The position numbers were made by a program, and so were the translations under genes. From Ardenticatenaceae bacterium (GTDB taxonomy: Bacteria > Chloroflexota > Anaerolineae > Promineifilales > Promineifilaceae), in NCBI GenBank assembly GCA_011525915.1, contig WYBM01000088.1, positions 62,001-126,000 of the forward strand: a stretch of DNA of 64,000 bases. Direction: 5' to 3'. Positions within the stretch are counted from its first letter, which is position 1. Every line of letters begins with the position of its first letter. Below, piece after piece: positions 37,207 through 46,553 of the stretch. Below the pieces are notes generated by a model. That model was not told where the DNA came from and did not search any database. It saw only the letters and a program-made list of their open reading frames with translations.

Positions 37207-39204
37207 TTAAGGGGTAAAGGCCTGCTGCCAGGCATTCTGGATGTGCGCTTCAGACAGGTTGGCGGCCAGGAGCCAACCCAACATGGCGCCACAGTCACGG
37301 CAAAACTGCTCACTATCTACCTGGTTAATGGGGCCAGGGTCTGCCCACACCTTGCCTGCGCCATCGACCCCCAGCACCAAAATGACATCATGCATCAGGG
37401 CCTTCATGCCGGAAACGTGGACATTAAGATGGCTTTCAGAGTGGACGACATAGCGGTTGACTAATTGAAAGCCGGCCCGCTGCAAGGCAACGGTAAGCGC
37501 CGTCCACGCCTTTGGGTTCCAATGGTGAAAGGTGAATATGAGACGGCCGTCGGGGCGACGGCCGTCGCCTTTCTTTAACACCCGGTAACATTCGCTAAAA
37601 ATCTGACCTAGGATATCTATGTAGCGGCTCTCCCGGTCCAGCCGGTGTGGATCCACGGCTGACAGCTTTATATCATAAGCCCAGGGGGCGACGTCTGGCA
37701 GCAGATGACGCAGCCAGACGCGGAAAAAAGCCGCCAGATCACTGTATTGGATGCTGTCATAATATGGCGGATCTGTCACCACAAAGTCTACACTATTGTC
37801 CGGCAGCCCCAGGTGTGCGGAAGAGCCCTGGCGCAGCAAGAATTGGCGTGTGTCGCCTGGCTGAATCTGGTCCAATGCCTCCACTTCTTGCCCCGTGTCC
37901 TTTTCACCATGAATCTCTACAAAACGAGGGCCGTCATCTGTCAGCTGCCTTTCTCGCGGCGCCTGGGCCCAGACACGGCCGTTGCTAATGCGTGTATAAA
38001 ACAGCCGCTGCAGTGTGCCGGAAGCTTTGTCTGGGTACAGCGGGTTGTTTTCCACGGCCGTGTGGGGAAACGAGTAAGCATGATGTGAAAACGTATGGCG
38101 GATAGCCCCCGCCCGCCGCTTATGCTTGCCTTTGTAACCACACAACATCGAGTTAAATTCCAGCGAGGTAGACACCAGCAATGCCAGGTTCAGGCGTATC
38201 GCCGGTTCAAACCGGGGTAACACCGTGATCGCCTGGTGCAGCGTTAACAATTGGCGGCTGGAAAACAAGTCCAGGTAATTGTCTACACCGTGCGCCCGCA
38301 GTTGGCGCGATTTGCGTCCCTGCTCCACCGTAAAATCAGGGCGGGCAAAAGGCAGGCCTGCCCGCAGCCGGTTGGCCCGGACAATGGCTTCCCGATCAGC
38401 CATATCTGGCGTTTTGAAGAAAAGATCCGCCTCCCCACGGGCCTGCCCTACCACTACCAACGGCACATATCGCTGCCAATAGGGCACAGCCACATCCTCT
38501 TCTACCTGTGAACGACGACCACGTCCCCAGGCATTGCCCTTCTCCAGCAAAGGGATGGTGCCCGGTGCAGGCTGGCAGTGGTGGGACACACGGCCGTGAC
38601 CCGCACCCGGTTCTCGCAAGATGGCATGGCAATGGGCGCAAAGACGAATGGTAGAGCCGTCATTGTCTATGCGCAAAACAAGCGAGTCTACAACAATGAC
38701 AGCCTGTTCATCCAGCCATCGCTGCGCGCCGTACACCACAAACCGCAGCGGCACGCTGTCACCTGTTTCTGGGTGTGTCGTTAGATAATGTGGTTCTAGA
38801 TCCATGCACAAAGCGGCGTAGAATTGCTGATAGGCGGTTTCCAGTTCCGCCAGGGGTATGTCGCTTAGGGTGGCCCGCACCTGCAGCACCGGAATAGGGT
38901 CCAGGTCTGTACCAATGACATTAGCCCCCAGACGGATGGCTTCGTGTAGGGTAGTACCGCCACCCATCATTGGGTCAAGGATAATTTTGCCTTCCAGCCC
39001 GCCCGGTGCATAATAATTTTGGGCCACCTCATCAGCTACCAGCCCCTTCAAAATGAGGCGAAACGTACTGCCGCAGCGCCGTGCCCACCACTTATGCAAA
39101 TAGCTGTTGGGGCGGTAATAATGCTTATTATACGCTTCTAGCTGGGCCATCTGGCTGGCAAAAGCTTCATCAAAGTGAGTGTCTATGCGAGGGGCAGCAG
39201 GCAT
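37207..39204 (-). CDS. DNA methyltransferase, DPPY type (DUF1156-like)
   Basis: 665 residues from ATG 39204; a TTG at 39312 would overlap the dus gene by 80 bases and lacks a ribosome site. The N-terminal YLHKWWARR motif resembles DUF1156-type methylases. SAM-binding LDPMMGGGTTLHEA and VIGTDLDPIPVLQ come first, and the catalytic VVTDPPYYDSIQYSD follows in the C-terminal half, a DPPY motif of amino-methyltransferases (N6-adenine or N4-cytosine). No restriction enzyme or defence gene lies beside it, so it is orphan or part of a housekeeping/anti-restriction role. The 223 bp between its stop and the LysM gene contain no other gene. Confidence 0.85.
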   Translation of the reverse strand: MPAAPRIDTHFDEAFASQMAQLEAYNKHYYRPNSYLHKWWARRCGSTFRLILKGLVADEVAQNYYAPGGLEGKIILDPMMGGGTTLHEAIRLGANVIGTDLDPIPVLQVRATLSDIPLAELETAYQQFYAALCMDLEPHYLTTHPETGDSVPLRFVVYGAQRWLDEQAVIVVDSLVLRIDNDGSTIRLCAHCHAILREPGAGHGRVSHHCQPAPGTIPLLEKGNAWGRGRRSQVEEDVAVPYWQRYVPLVVVGQARGEADLFFKTPDMADREAIVRANRLRAGLPFARPDFTVEQGRKSRQLRAHGVDNYLDLFSSRQLLTLHQAITVLPRFEPAIRLNLALLVSTSLEFNSMLCGYKGKHKRRAGAIRHTFSHHAYSFPHTAVENNPLYPDKASGTLQRLFYTRISNGRVWAQAPRERQLTDDGPRFVEIHGEKDTGQEVEALDQIQPGDTRQFLLRQGSSAHLGLPDNSVDFVVTDPPYYDSIQYSDLAAFFRVWLRHLLPDVAPWAYDIKLSAVDPHRLDRESRYIDILGQIFSECYRVLKKGDGRRPDGRLIFTFHHWNPKAWTALTVALQRAGFQLVNRYVVHSESHLNVHVSGMKALMHDVILVLGVDGAGKVWADPGPINQVDSEQFCRDCGAMLGWLLAANLSEAHIQNAWQQAFTP

Positions 39205-39232
39205 GAGTGGCGGGGTTACGGGTGAAAAAAGG

Positions 39233-40285
39233 TCATGGATGCGCCCATGACCTGACCTTTTCTGGGCCTGGGGTGACGCTGTGCGTTGGTTCGGGCCAGG
39301 TGTGTTTCTCAACAGCAGCCACGGCCGTGTTCATTTCTGGCCACAAACATTCAAAATCGGCCAGGCGGGTGGTGGCCAGCAGCGCCGGCAAAAGCGGCTG
39401 TAAGGAGGGGGTATGGGCCACATACTGTTTTAAATGTTTACGAAACTGGATCAATCCCGGGGCTTCGCCATAATAATTGACCATCTCACGGGCATGAAAA
39501 CGAACGGCCGTTACCACATCCGCCAGGCTGATCTCTTCCCGGCAGCGGCGCCCAAAAACCCAGGGGTTGCCAATGGCCCCCCGGCCGATCATCACGGCGT
39601 CACAGCCGGTATGTGCCTTCAGGGCATCAATGTCTTGGGGGGTCTGTACGTCACCATTCCCAATAACCGGCACAGAGACAGATTGTTTGAGCCGGGCAAT
39701 GGCATCCCAATCGGCACGGCCGTCATACTTTTGCACCTTGGTGCGGGCGTGCATGGCAATCAGCGCGGCGCCGTTTTCCTCCATGATGTGGGCAATTTGC
39801 AGGTAGTTTTGCTGCGTGGCATCCCAACCCAGCCTGATTTTACCCGTCACCGGTACAGAGAGATGCGTGGCAAGCAGGCGAAAGGTTTCCGCCACCAGCG
39901 CCGGCTGTGGCATCATCCCCACGCCGGCGCCGCGCCCACTTACTTTACGCGTAGAGCACCCCATGTTGATGTCAATAATGTCCGGCCCCCATGCCTCAAT
40001 GCGCTGCGCAGCCTTTAATAAAAGCTGGGCATCATTGCCAAAAATCTGGAAGACCATGGGCGACTCGCCGGGCTGTTTATCCAGCCGCATCCGAAAACGT
40101 TCATGCACCTGCCGGCCCAGCAGGGCCTCTACCGGCACAAACTCCGTGTAATGCATGGCCGCCCCATACGCCCGGCACAAAGCCCGGTAAGGCACGTCTG
40201 AATACCCGGCCATGGGAGCCAAAATGGTATCACCGTAAACCGGCACATCGCGCACCCAAAATTGGGGAGTGTCCGCCATGATCAT
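39233..40285 (-). CDS. dus: tRNA-dihydrouridine synthase
   Basis: 350 residues. FMN-binding barrel with the family N-terminus LAPMAGYSDVPYRALCR, the catalytic-cysteine motif INMGCSTRKVSGRGAG and GNGDVQTPQD near the phosphate site. Reduces uridines in tRNA loops using NADPH and flavin. The tail after about residue 300 (FRKHLKQYVAH) is the usual helical tRNA-binding domain. Its ATG at 40285 overlaps the stop of the DUF4013 gene by four bases (ATGA). The methyltransferase gene follows by 28 bp. Confidence 0.94.
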   Translation of the reverse strand: MIMADTPQFWVRDVPVYGDTILAPMAGYSDVPYRALCRAYGAAMHYTEFVPVEALLGRQVHERFRMRLDKQPGESPMVFQIFGNDAQLLLKAAQRIEAWGPDIIDINMGCSTRKVSGRGAGVGMMPQPALVAETFRLLATHLSVPVTGKIRLGWDATQQNYLQIAHIMEENGAALIAMHARTKVQKYDGRADWDAIARLKQSVSVPVIGNGDVQTPQDIDALKAHTGCDAVMIGRGAIGNPWVFGRRCREEISLADVVTAVRFHAREMVNYYGEAPGLIQFRKHLKQYVAHTPSLQPLLPALLATTRLADFECLWPEMNTAVAAVEKHTWPEPTHSVTPGPEKVRSWAHP

Positions 40286-41031
40286 ACCAGGCCTGACTCC
40301 AGGTCAACTTCGGCACTGGGGGCAGCCCTATCCAGCCGAATAAACTGGCCTTGCATATGGCCCAACACCATTACCATTAAGGTGATGGCCGCGCCGTTCA
40401 CCAGCATATACAGAATGTATCCTATGCAGGGGATAACAATAGCCACCACCAGCGCCGGAATAATAACAACCACTTGTGCCATATAAAGCCCAAACAGCAC
40501 GGCCAGGATGAGCAAGTAATTCACCGGTTGGGCCCGCACCAGGCGCACCATTTCTTTGAAGTCAAAACAGGCGGCAAAACGGTTGGTGCGGGCAACTTGA
40601 ATGCCAAACAAGGGCCATACGGCATACAACAGCAGCGAATACGGCAGGAAACAAATCATAGCCAACCCATAGACAGCAACCAAGGGCGCTGGGAAAGGAT
40701 CACCGGTGGTGCTTGACGCGGCGGCGTTCTCATAATAGGCCATGGAAGCCACACCCGCAGCCATCATGCAGAACAAGGCCAGAAACACCGGCAGCAGATA
40801 AACAAAATAAGCGCCTATCAGGCGCAGCCCATCCACCAGTAGTTTGGTGAAATCATCCCATTCGGGCAACGGCCGTTCCACTTCATCGGCCACATTCCGG
40901 GCGATCTGCAGGCTATACCCGATCACCGCAAAATTGACAAAGGGGATCACCGAAAATATGGCACCTAACAGTAATTTGTTTGTCCACCGATCATCTTCAC
41001 TAATATAGCCAAGGGCTCGACCGATCTCCAT
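40282..41031 (-). CDS. DUF4013 family membrane protein
   Basis: 249 residues, five or six hydrophobic segments. The conserved pattern of DUF4013 is clear: GYSLQIARNVADE, then PLPEWDDFTKLLVDGL, followed by helices and a C-terminal long hydrophobic hairpin. Function is unknown; members resemble integral membrane scaffold or assembly proteins. Coupled to dus by a four-base overlap. It is divergent from the second LacI gene, with 205 bp between. Confidence 0.82.
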   Translation of the reverse strand: MEIGRALGYISEDDRWTNKLLLGAIFSVIPFVNFAVIGYSLQIARNVADEVERPLPEWDDFTKLLVDGLRLIGAYFVYLLPVFLALFCMMAAGVASMAYYENAAASSTTGDPFPAPLVAVYGLAMICFLPYSLLLYAVWPLFGIQVARTNRFAACFDFKEMVRLVRAQPVNYLLILAVLFGLYMAQVVVIIPALVVAIVIPCIGYILYMLVNGAAITLMVMVLGHMQGQFIRLDRAAPSAEVDLESGLV

Positions 41032-41176
41032 AGATTGCCTCCATAGATGGCTTCAGATAGTGTCCATTTTGGAACCTGAACCATGTTGTAGTGCAAAAAG
41101 GTTTTTACGGCAAATTACGTTTGTACCTCATGTCAGGTTTCAGATGGCGTCACCCGCTGTTATCTGCGGGAAGCCC

Positions 41177-41205
41177 TTGACAAACACGGCCGTATGGTAG
41201 AAAAT
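41177..41205 (+). promoter_or_regulatory. Promoter of the chito-oligosaccharide locus
   Basis: Perfect TTGACA at 41177-41182. The -10 box is in TAGAAAAT (41198-41205), with 15 or 17 nt spacing depending on the hexamer chosen. An ACGGCCGT octamer lies in the spacer. The operator at 41204 overlaps the end of the -10 region. Confidence 0.6.
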
Positions 41206-41219
41206 GTAAGCGCTTACAT
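41204..41219. promoter_or_regulatory. 16-bp palindromic LacI-type operator
   Basis: ATGTAAGC and GCTTACAT make a perfect 16-bp palindrome with the central CG typical of LacI/GalR sites. It sits between the promoter and the ATG at 41237 of a LacI-family gene, implying autorepression. It is unrelated in sequence to the 28-bp operator at 5374, so the two regulators should not cross-talk. Confidence 0.82.
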
Positions 41220-41236
41220 CAAGGGTTTACCAGCCT

Positions 41237-42307
41237 ATGAACAACCGTTCTCGTACCACCATCGCTGACGTGGCCCGGCAGGCCGGCGTCTCCACCGCTA
41301 CCGTCAGCCGCGTCATCAACAAGATGGGAAACGTCACGCCAGACACCATCGCCCGCGTGCAAAGTGCTATTTCCGCCCTGGAGTATGTGCCCCATACGGG
41401 TGCCCGTGTGCTGGCCAGCAACCGCACCCACACGCTGGGGTTGGTGACACCTACCATTAGTGACCTGTTTTTTATCGACCTGCTGCGGGGGATTGAACAA
41501 GCGGTGTATGAAAACGACTACACCTTGTTAGTGTACGCCACGCACGAACGGCCGTTGGACGACACAGGACCCACCCTCCCCTTGGGCCGCCATAATACCG
41601 ATGGCCTCATCGTTTTTACCAACAGCGTAGATGATGAACGCCTACGTAAACTACATAGGGGCGGCTTCCCCATGGTGCTGCTGCATCGCTCGCCACCGGC
41701 GGGCACAACCCTTCCCTGTGTCACCTTTGAAAATAAAAACGGCGCACGGCAGATGGTGGAACATCTTATCGCCTGCGGCCACCGCCGTATTGCCTTTCTG
41801 GCCGGGCCGGCGGGCAATGAAGATGCCTGCTGGCGGGAGCAAGGCTACCGCGAAGCGTTGGCCGCCCATCATCTTCCGGTGGACCCCCTGTTAATAGGCC
41901 AGGGTGGGTTTAATGAAGGTGTGGCCATGACCACCGTAACCTTATGGCTCAGGGATAACGTGGCCATAGACGCTATCTTTGCCGCCGACGATGAATCTGC
42001 CCGCGGTGCGCTGCGGGCCAGCCGGGAAGTAGGGCGACGTGTGCCTGATGACATTGCTGTGGTCGGGTTTGATGATGCCCTGCTCTCACAGTACCTGACG
42101 CCGCCGCTAACCACCATACGGGCGCCCATTGAGTTAGCCGGACGCACGGCCGTAGCCCAACTTATTCGTCTTATCCAGACGGGCCAGGCAGAGGCTCTGA
42201 CACTCCTTCCCACGGAACTGGTAATTCGCCAATCATGCGGCTGGCAAAACCGCTCATTGAAGACCAGCAGGGTCACACATGACCAACCATTGGAGGATAA
42301 CTCATGA
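41237..42307 (+). CDS. LacI-family transcriptional regulator of the GH4/ChbG locus
   Basis: 356 residues. HTH plus hinge in residues 6-60 (TTIADVARQAGVSTATVSRVIN) and a sugar-sensor domain after it. The ATG at 41237 follows AAGGG by 11 bases. It overlaps the GH4 gene by four bases (ATGA), so regulator and enzymes are one transcript behind the 41204 operator. Inferred inducer: a chito-oligosaccharide or beta-glucoside, or its phosphate. Confidence 0.93.
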   Translation: MNNRSRTTIADVARQAGVSTATVSRVINKMGNVTPDTIARVQSAISALEYVPHTGARVLASNRTHTLGLVTPTISDLFFIDLLRGIEQAVYENDYTLLVYATHERPLDDTGPTLPLGRHNTDGLIVFTNSVDDERLRKLHRGGFPMVLLHRSPPAGTTLPCVTFENKNGARQMVEHLIACGHRRIAFLAGPAGNEDACWREQGYREALAAHHLPVDPLLIGQGGFNEGVAMTTVTLWLRDNVAIDAIFAADDESARGALRASREVGRRVPDDIAVVGFDDALLSQYLTPPLTTIRAPIELAGRTAVAQLIRLIQTGQAEALTLLPTELVIRQSCGWQNRSLKTSRVTHDQPLEDNS

Positions 42308-43599
42308 AAGTAGCTGTCATCGGGGGCGGCAGCAGCTATACCCCAGAATTGATCAACGGATTTTTGGCACGTATAGACAGCTTTCCCCTCACCGAATTGT
42401 GGCTTATGGACATTTTGCCTGAACGGTTAGAGGTGGTAGGTACATTTGCCCGGCGCATGGTGGCGGCTCAAGGCGCTCCCTTCCGGGTACACCTGACAAC
42501 TGACCAGCGCACGGCCGTGCAAGACGCCGACTATGTCACCACCCAACTGCGTGTAGGCGGTATGGGCGCCCGCCGTGAAGATGAATACCTGGGGCGGCGG
42601 CATGGCCTTATTGGCCAGGAAACCACCGGTGTGGGGGGCATGGCCAAAGCCCTGCGCACCATTCCAGTGATCCTGAACATCGCCGCCGATATGCGTGCAT
42701 GGGCCAACCCAGGGGCCTTGTTGGTCAACTTCACCAACCCGGCAGGTCTGGTCACTGAAGCCCTGGCCCGCTATGCCCCCGATGTACCGGCGGTGGGCGT
42801 TTGTAACGCCCCCATCACCACCCAGATAAACATCCTTAACGCCGTCAACAAAGAGCAGCACACCGCCATCACCCTTGAACGCACGCAGCTAAAAACATTA
42901 GGGCTGAACCACCTCACCTGGCATCGCGGCTTCACCATTGACGGCGAAGACATCTGGCCGCGGGTGATAGAAATGATGGTGAAACAACTACGCGATACCC
43001 CGCAGCCGCTTTGGGCGCCAGAGCTGATTGCATCGCTGCACATGATCCCCAACTATTACCTGCAATACTTCTACAACACAGGCCAGAAGCTGGCGGAGCA
43101 GGAAAAGTGGCCCCCTTCACGCGCCGAGCAAGTCATGGCTATTGAAGAAAAGCTGTTTGCCCATTATGCTGAACCAGACCGCAGCGAGCCACCGGCCGGC
43201 CTGATGGAACGCGGCGGCGCCTATTACTCCACGGTGGCTACACAGCTGTTAAATGCCCATTACAACGACCTGCAAGAGGCGCATGTAGTGAATGTACGGC
43301 ACGGTGGCGCCGTGCCTGGCTGGCCCGAAGAGTGGGTGCTGGAAATGCCCTGCATTGTGGGGCAAGAGGGCATTATGCCCATAGCCACAGAACCGCTGCC
43401 GCCAGCCTGTTTGGGGCTATTAAATGCTGTTAAGCAGTATGAAATATTAACGGTGGAAGCGGCCGTACACGGCAACCGGCAGGCTGCCTACCAGGCACTG
43501 CTGGCTCACCCGCTTGGCCCGGACGCCAGCCAGGTGACCGCGGTGCTGGATGATTTATTAACCACGCACCAGGCCTATTTGTCGCAGTTCTGGGCGTAA
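42304..43599 (+). CDS. GH4 family 6-phospho-beta-glucosidase-like enzyme
   Basis: 431 residues. Rossmann motif VIGGGSSYTPELI at the N-terminus; TNPAGLVTEA, GVCNAP (Cys167, Asn168) and GLNHLTW (His203) are as in the CelF/LicH/BglT branch, distinct from the MelA-like GH4 at 15501. These enzymes use NAD+ and Mn2+ to split 6-phosphorylated beta-glucosides; in E. coli ChbF acts on chitobiose-6-phosphate after ChbG deacetylation. With a ChbG-type gene next door, a chitobiose role is a reasonable inference. No PTS genes are present, so the source of the phosphorylated substrate is open. Confidence 0.9.
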   Translation: MKVAVIGGGSSYTPELINGFLARIDSFPLTELWLMDILPERLEVVGTFARRMVAAQGAPFRVHLTTDQRTAVQDADYVTTQLRVGGMGARREDEYLGRRHGLIGQETTGVGGMAKALRTIPVILNIAADMRAWANPGALLVNFTNPAGLVTEALARYAPDVPAVGVCNAPITTQINILNAVNKEQHTAITLERTQLKTLGLNHLTWHRGFTIDGEDIWPRVIEMMVKQLRDTPQPLWAPELIASLHMIPNYYLQYFYNTGQKLAEQEKWPPSRAEQVMAIEEKLFAHYAEPDRSEPPAGLMERGGAYYSTVATQLLNAHYNDLQEAHVVNVRHGGAVPGWPEEWVLEMPCIVGQEGIMPIATEPLPPACLGLLNAVKQYEILTVEAAVHGNRQAAYQALLAHPLGPDASQVTAVLDDLLTTHQAYLSQFWA

Positions 43600-43664
43600 C
43601 CACAGAGGATGAAACGTGATAACGATATCATCTGCTGGCCTCCGACAAAATAAACAGAGGAACA

Positions 43665-44573
43665 ATGACTCCTAACCCCTATCTTAAAAAGCTTGGTTTT
43701 TCAGACAATGACCGCGTGATGATCTGGCATGCCGACGATATCGGCATGTGCCACGCCGGGCTGGCAGCGTATCAGGAATTGGTAGACTTTGGTATGTTAT
43801 CCTCAGCCGCAACCATGGTTCCCTGCCCCTGGTTTAGGGCCACGGCCGTGACCTGCCACCACCTGCAATCCGCTCACCCTCACCTGGATATGGGTGTCCA
43901 CCTGACGCTGACCAGCGAATGGGCGGGCTACCGCTGGGGCCCACTTTCTACATGTGATGCTGCTACTGGTTTGTTAGATGAAGAAGGGTATTTCCACCGG
44001 TTGACCCCAGCCATACAGGAGCATGGTCGGCCCGAAGCGGTGGCCGTGGAAATTGAAGCCCAACTGCAAAAGGCGCTGGCGGCCGGTATTGACGTGACCC
44101 ATATAGATTCACATATGGGCTCTATTTTCCATCCTAAATTCATGCCTCTTTATATAGAGCTGGCCCAAAAGTACCACATTCCGGCGTTGATCCCGCGCTG
44201 GCAGGCTCAAAATTTCCTGGCACGGGGCTTAGATGACCACACGGCCGTACACTTCTCCCTATGGCTGCAAGAGTTGGAAGACAGCGGCTTCCCCCTGTTG
44301 GACAGCCTCTTTGTCATGCCGCTGGACACCCATGAAAACCGGCTGGACATCGCCCGGCAGCATCTGGACAGCCTGGCCGCCGGCATTCACTACTTCATCA
44401 TTCACCCGGCCGTTGACACCCCTGAACTACGCGCCCTGGCCCCAGACTGGCGCTCACGGGTGGCCGATTATGCCCTGTTCACCGATGAAGCCTGGCGCAA
44501 AGCAGCCGAAGCCTCTGGCGTAAAAGCCATTGGCTACCGGGCGCTGCGTGACGTCATGAGACGGCAGGCTTAA
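43665..44573 (+). CDS. ChbG/YdjC-family carbohydrate deacetylase
   Basis: 302 residues, typical for the family. The metal motif WHADDIGMCHAG holds Asp24-Asp25, the second metal/catalytic motif is HIDSHMGS and the C-terminal IIHPAVDTPEL is conserved. Family members remove acetyl from chitobiose-type sugars, often 6-phosphorylated, in the cytosol. Directly follows the GH4 gene (65 bp), the same pairing as chbF-chbG in enterobacteria, which is the main reason for the chito-oligosaccharide reading of this locus. Confidence 0.9.
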   Translation: MTPNPYLKKLGFSDNDRVMIWHADDIGMCHAGLAAYQELVDFGMLSSAATMVPCPWFRATAVTCHHLQSAHPHLDMGVHLTLTSEWAGYRWGPLSTCDAATGLLDEEGYFHRLTPAIQEHGRPEAVAVEIEAQLQKALAAGIDVTHIDSHMGSIFHPKFMPLYIELAQKYHIPALIPRWQAQNFLARGLDDHTAVHFSLWLQELEDSGFPLLDSLFVMPLDTHENRLDIARQHLDSLAAGIHYFIIHPAVDTPELRALAPDWRSRVADYALFTDEAWRKAAEASGVKAIGYRALRDVMRRQA

Positions 44574-44602
44574 AGAAGCACGATGAGCGATTGCCCTAAC
44601 CC

Positions 44603-45583
44603 ATGACACACTTTTTTCTAGGAATAGACACCGGCGCTACCAAAAGCCACGCCTTGATTGCTGATAGCAACGGCCGTATCCACGGCTTTGCTGAAGGGGG
44701 GCCCGGTAACTGGGAAGTGGTAGGGTGGGCAGGTACGCGGGCGCTGTTGGATCAGATCATCAGCGAGGCGGCAGCGCAGGCGAGGATCAACCCGGCGCAG
44801 ATTGCCGGGGCAGGGCTGGGCCTGGCCGGGTATGATTGGCCGGAAGACCACCAACCTCATGCAGACATTATTCACAAACTGCTGCCGGGTGTGCCTTTTG
44901 CTCTGGTCAACGATGCGTTTATTGGCCTGCTGGCCGGCACGGCTGCCGGCTGGGGCGTGGTGGTGGGGGCAGGCACAAGCTGCAACTGCTACGGCCGTAA
45001 CCAGCAAGGGCATATAGGCCGGCTCACCGGCTCCAGCCGTTTTGGCGAATATGCCGGGGCAGGCGAGTTGGTCTGGTTTGCCCTGCAAGCGGTGGCCCAC
45101 GCCTGGAGTCAGCGCGGCCCCGAAACGGCACTGGGCCCGGCTTTTTGCACGGCCGTAGGGGCAGCCAATGTGCCTGACCTGCTGGCCGGGCTGATGCGAG
45201 ACCGTTATCACATCTGGGCAGACAAAGCTCCCATTGTTTTTGAAGTGGCCGCCCGTGACGATGCTGTGGCCCTGGACCTGGTGCGCTGGGCCGGGCGCGG
45301 CCTGGGCGATCTGGCCTGTGGCATCATTCGCCAGTGTGGCCTGGCTGATCAGACCTTCGATGTGGTATTGGCGGGCAGCTTCTACAATGGCAGCCCACTC
45401 ATTCTGGAAACGATGGCCGCCGTCATCCATCCCCTGGCGCCGCACGCCCGGCTGGTGCGCCTGGATGCACCGCCGGTGACCGGGGCGGTGCTGCTGGGCA
45501 TGGAGCAGGCAAGTGTAGACACGACCTTGGCCCGCCCGCCACTTATCAAAAATGCAAAAGCCCTTATAGAACACAAGCCGTAA
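44603..45583 (+). CDS. N-acetylglucosamine kinase-like protein (BadF/BadG/BcrA/BcrD ATPase family)
   Basis: 326 residues. ASKHA fold: phosphate-1 motif GIDTGATKSHALI (7-19), VVVGAGTSCNCYG as phosphate-2 and VVLAGSFYNGSPLI in the adenosine region. This branch includes GlcNAc and glucosamine kinases. Thirty bases after the deacetylase gene. It could supply GlcNAc-6-phosphate or phosphorylate imported chitobiose for the GH4 enzyme, replacing the PTS step. Substrate is inferred from context only. Confidence 0.87.
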   Translation: MTHFFLGIDTGATKSHALIADSNGRIHGFAEGGPGNWEVVGWAGTRALLDQIISEAAAQARINPAQIAGAGLGLAGYDWPEDHQPHADIIHKLLPGVPFALVNDAFIGLLAGTAAGWGVVVGAGTSCNCYGRNQQGHIGRLTGSSRFGEYAGAGELVWFALQAVAHAWSQRGPETALGPAFCTAVGAANVPDLLAGLMRDRYHIWADKAPIVFEVAARDDAVALDLVRWAGRGLGDLACGIIRQCGLADQTFDVVLAGSFYNGSPLILETMAAVIHPLAPHARLVRLDAPPVTGAVLLGMEQASVDTTLARPPLIKNAKALIEHKP

Positions 45584-45629
45584 TCTGCTAACCAACATCG
45601 GATGGCGGCTCACGGATTATAAAAATAGT

Positions 45630-46553
45630 ATGTACAAAACCACACAACGTCTCTGTCTACTTGTCATCTTGCTCACGGCCGTAGGCTGCCAGAACCACCC
45701 CACATCTGAAGCTGCGCCTATACCACAATTCACCGCTACCCCCCTGCCACCAACAGCCACACCGGAGCCGCCGTTGGGTGCCGGCTTTCGGTATTCCAGT
45801 TATGGCCCCTGGTATGATCCCGGCCCGGCCTACTGGGCCGGCGTAGGGCAACAAATGGCCGGCTATTTCCCCGGCGCGGTGCCCCAAACCATCTGGATTG
45901 TGGGCACGGTCAGCGGCCAGGGCACCGTGCTCAATTTCCCCGGCGAGACCACACAACCGTACATTTACTTCACCTCAAAAGACAAAAACGAAGCTGTTCT
46001 GACACTGTTTGACGACATGGGCGGGCAGGTATGGCTGCAAGTGGAACCGGGCAAGGCAGACGTCGTCGAATTGATCCATATCTTGTTAGCTCGCTACGGC
46101 CGTCACCCCAGCGTCATCGGCGTAGGTATAGACGTGGAATGGTATGGGGCCACCGGCACCCCTGAGGGCATCCCGGTCACCGATGAGGTGGCCCGGCAGT
46201 GGGTGGAGGCCGCCCGCGCGCACGGGCCGCAGTACCAGATTTTCCTCAAACATTGGCTGCCGGAATTTATGCCGCCGACCGTCCGTGACGGCATCGTTTT
46301 TGTAGATGACAGCCAGGGTTTGGGGTCATTAGAGGAAATGGTGACTGAATTTACGGCCTGGGGCGCAGCGTTTGCGCCCGCCCCCGTCGCTTTCCAGTTT
46401 GGGTATGAGTCAGACAAACCCTGGTGGAGAAAGCTGGAAAACCCACCCGCGGAGATTGGGGCGGCGCTGCTCACGGCCGTGCCCAACACCACCGGCCTTT
46501 ATTGGGTAGACTTCACTGTTCTGGAAGTTTTCCCACCCAAAGACCAGCCCTAG
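45630..46553 (+). CDS. Secreted lipoprotein, possible glycosidase-like barrel
   Basis: 307 residues. The leader ends in LLTAVGC (lipidated cysteine at 20), then a Thr/Pro tether and a domain from about residue 48. Strands such as VGIDVEWYG, YQIFLKHWLPEF and GIVFVDDSQG look like a TIM barrel with acidic strand ends, but I cannot assign a GH family. 46 bp after the kinase gene and last in the locus; a surface role in sugar binding or cleavage is plausible. Its TAG stop is the first triplet of a 100-bp inverted-repeat element. Confidence 0.75.
   Translation: MYKTTQRLCLLVILLTAVGCQNHPTSEAAPIPQFTATPLPPTATPEPPLGAGFRYSSYGPWYDPGPAYWAGVGQQMAGYFPGAVPQTIWIVGTVSGQGTVLNFPGETTQPYIYFTSKDKNEAVLTLFDDMGGQVWLQVEPGKADVVELIHILLARYGRHPSVIGVGIDVEWYGATGTPEGIPVTDEVARQWVEAARAHGPQYQIFLKHWLPEFMPPTVRDGIVFVDDSQGLGSLEEMVTEFTAWGAAFAPAPVAFQFGYESDKPWWRKLENPPAEIGAALLTAVPNTTGLYWVDFTVLEVFPPKDQP

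Noticed and set aside
44618-45613. Minus-strand 331-residue frame
   Set aside because: It covers the GlcNAc-kinase-like gene exactly on the other strand; composition is shuffled (Gln/His/Pro-rich) and no motif is present. The sense gene has clear ASKHA motifs.
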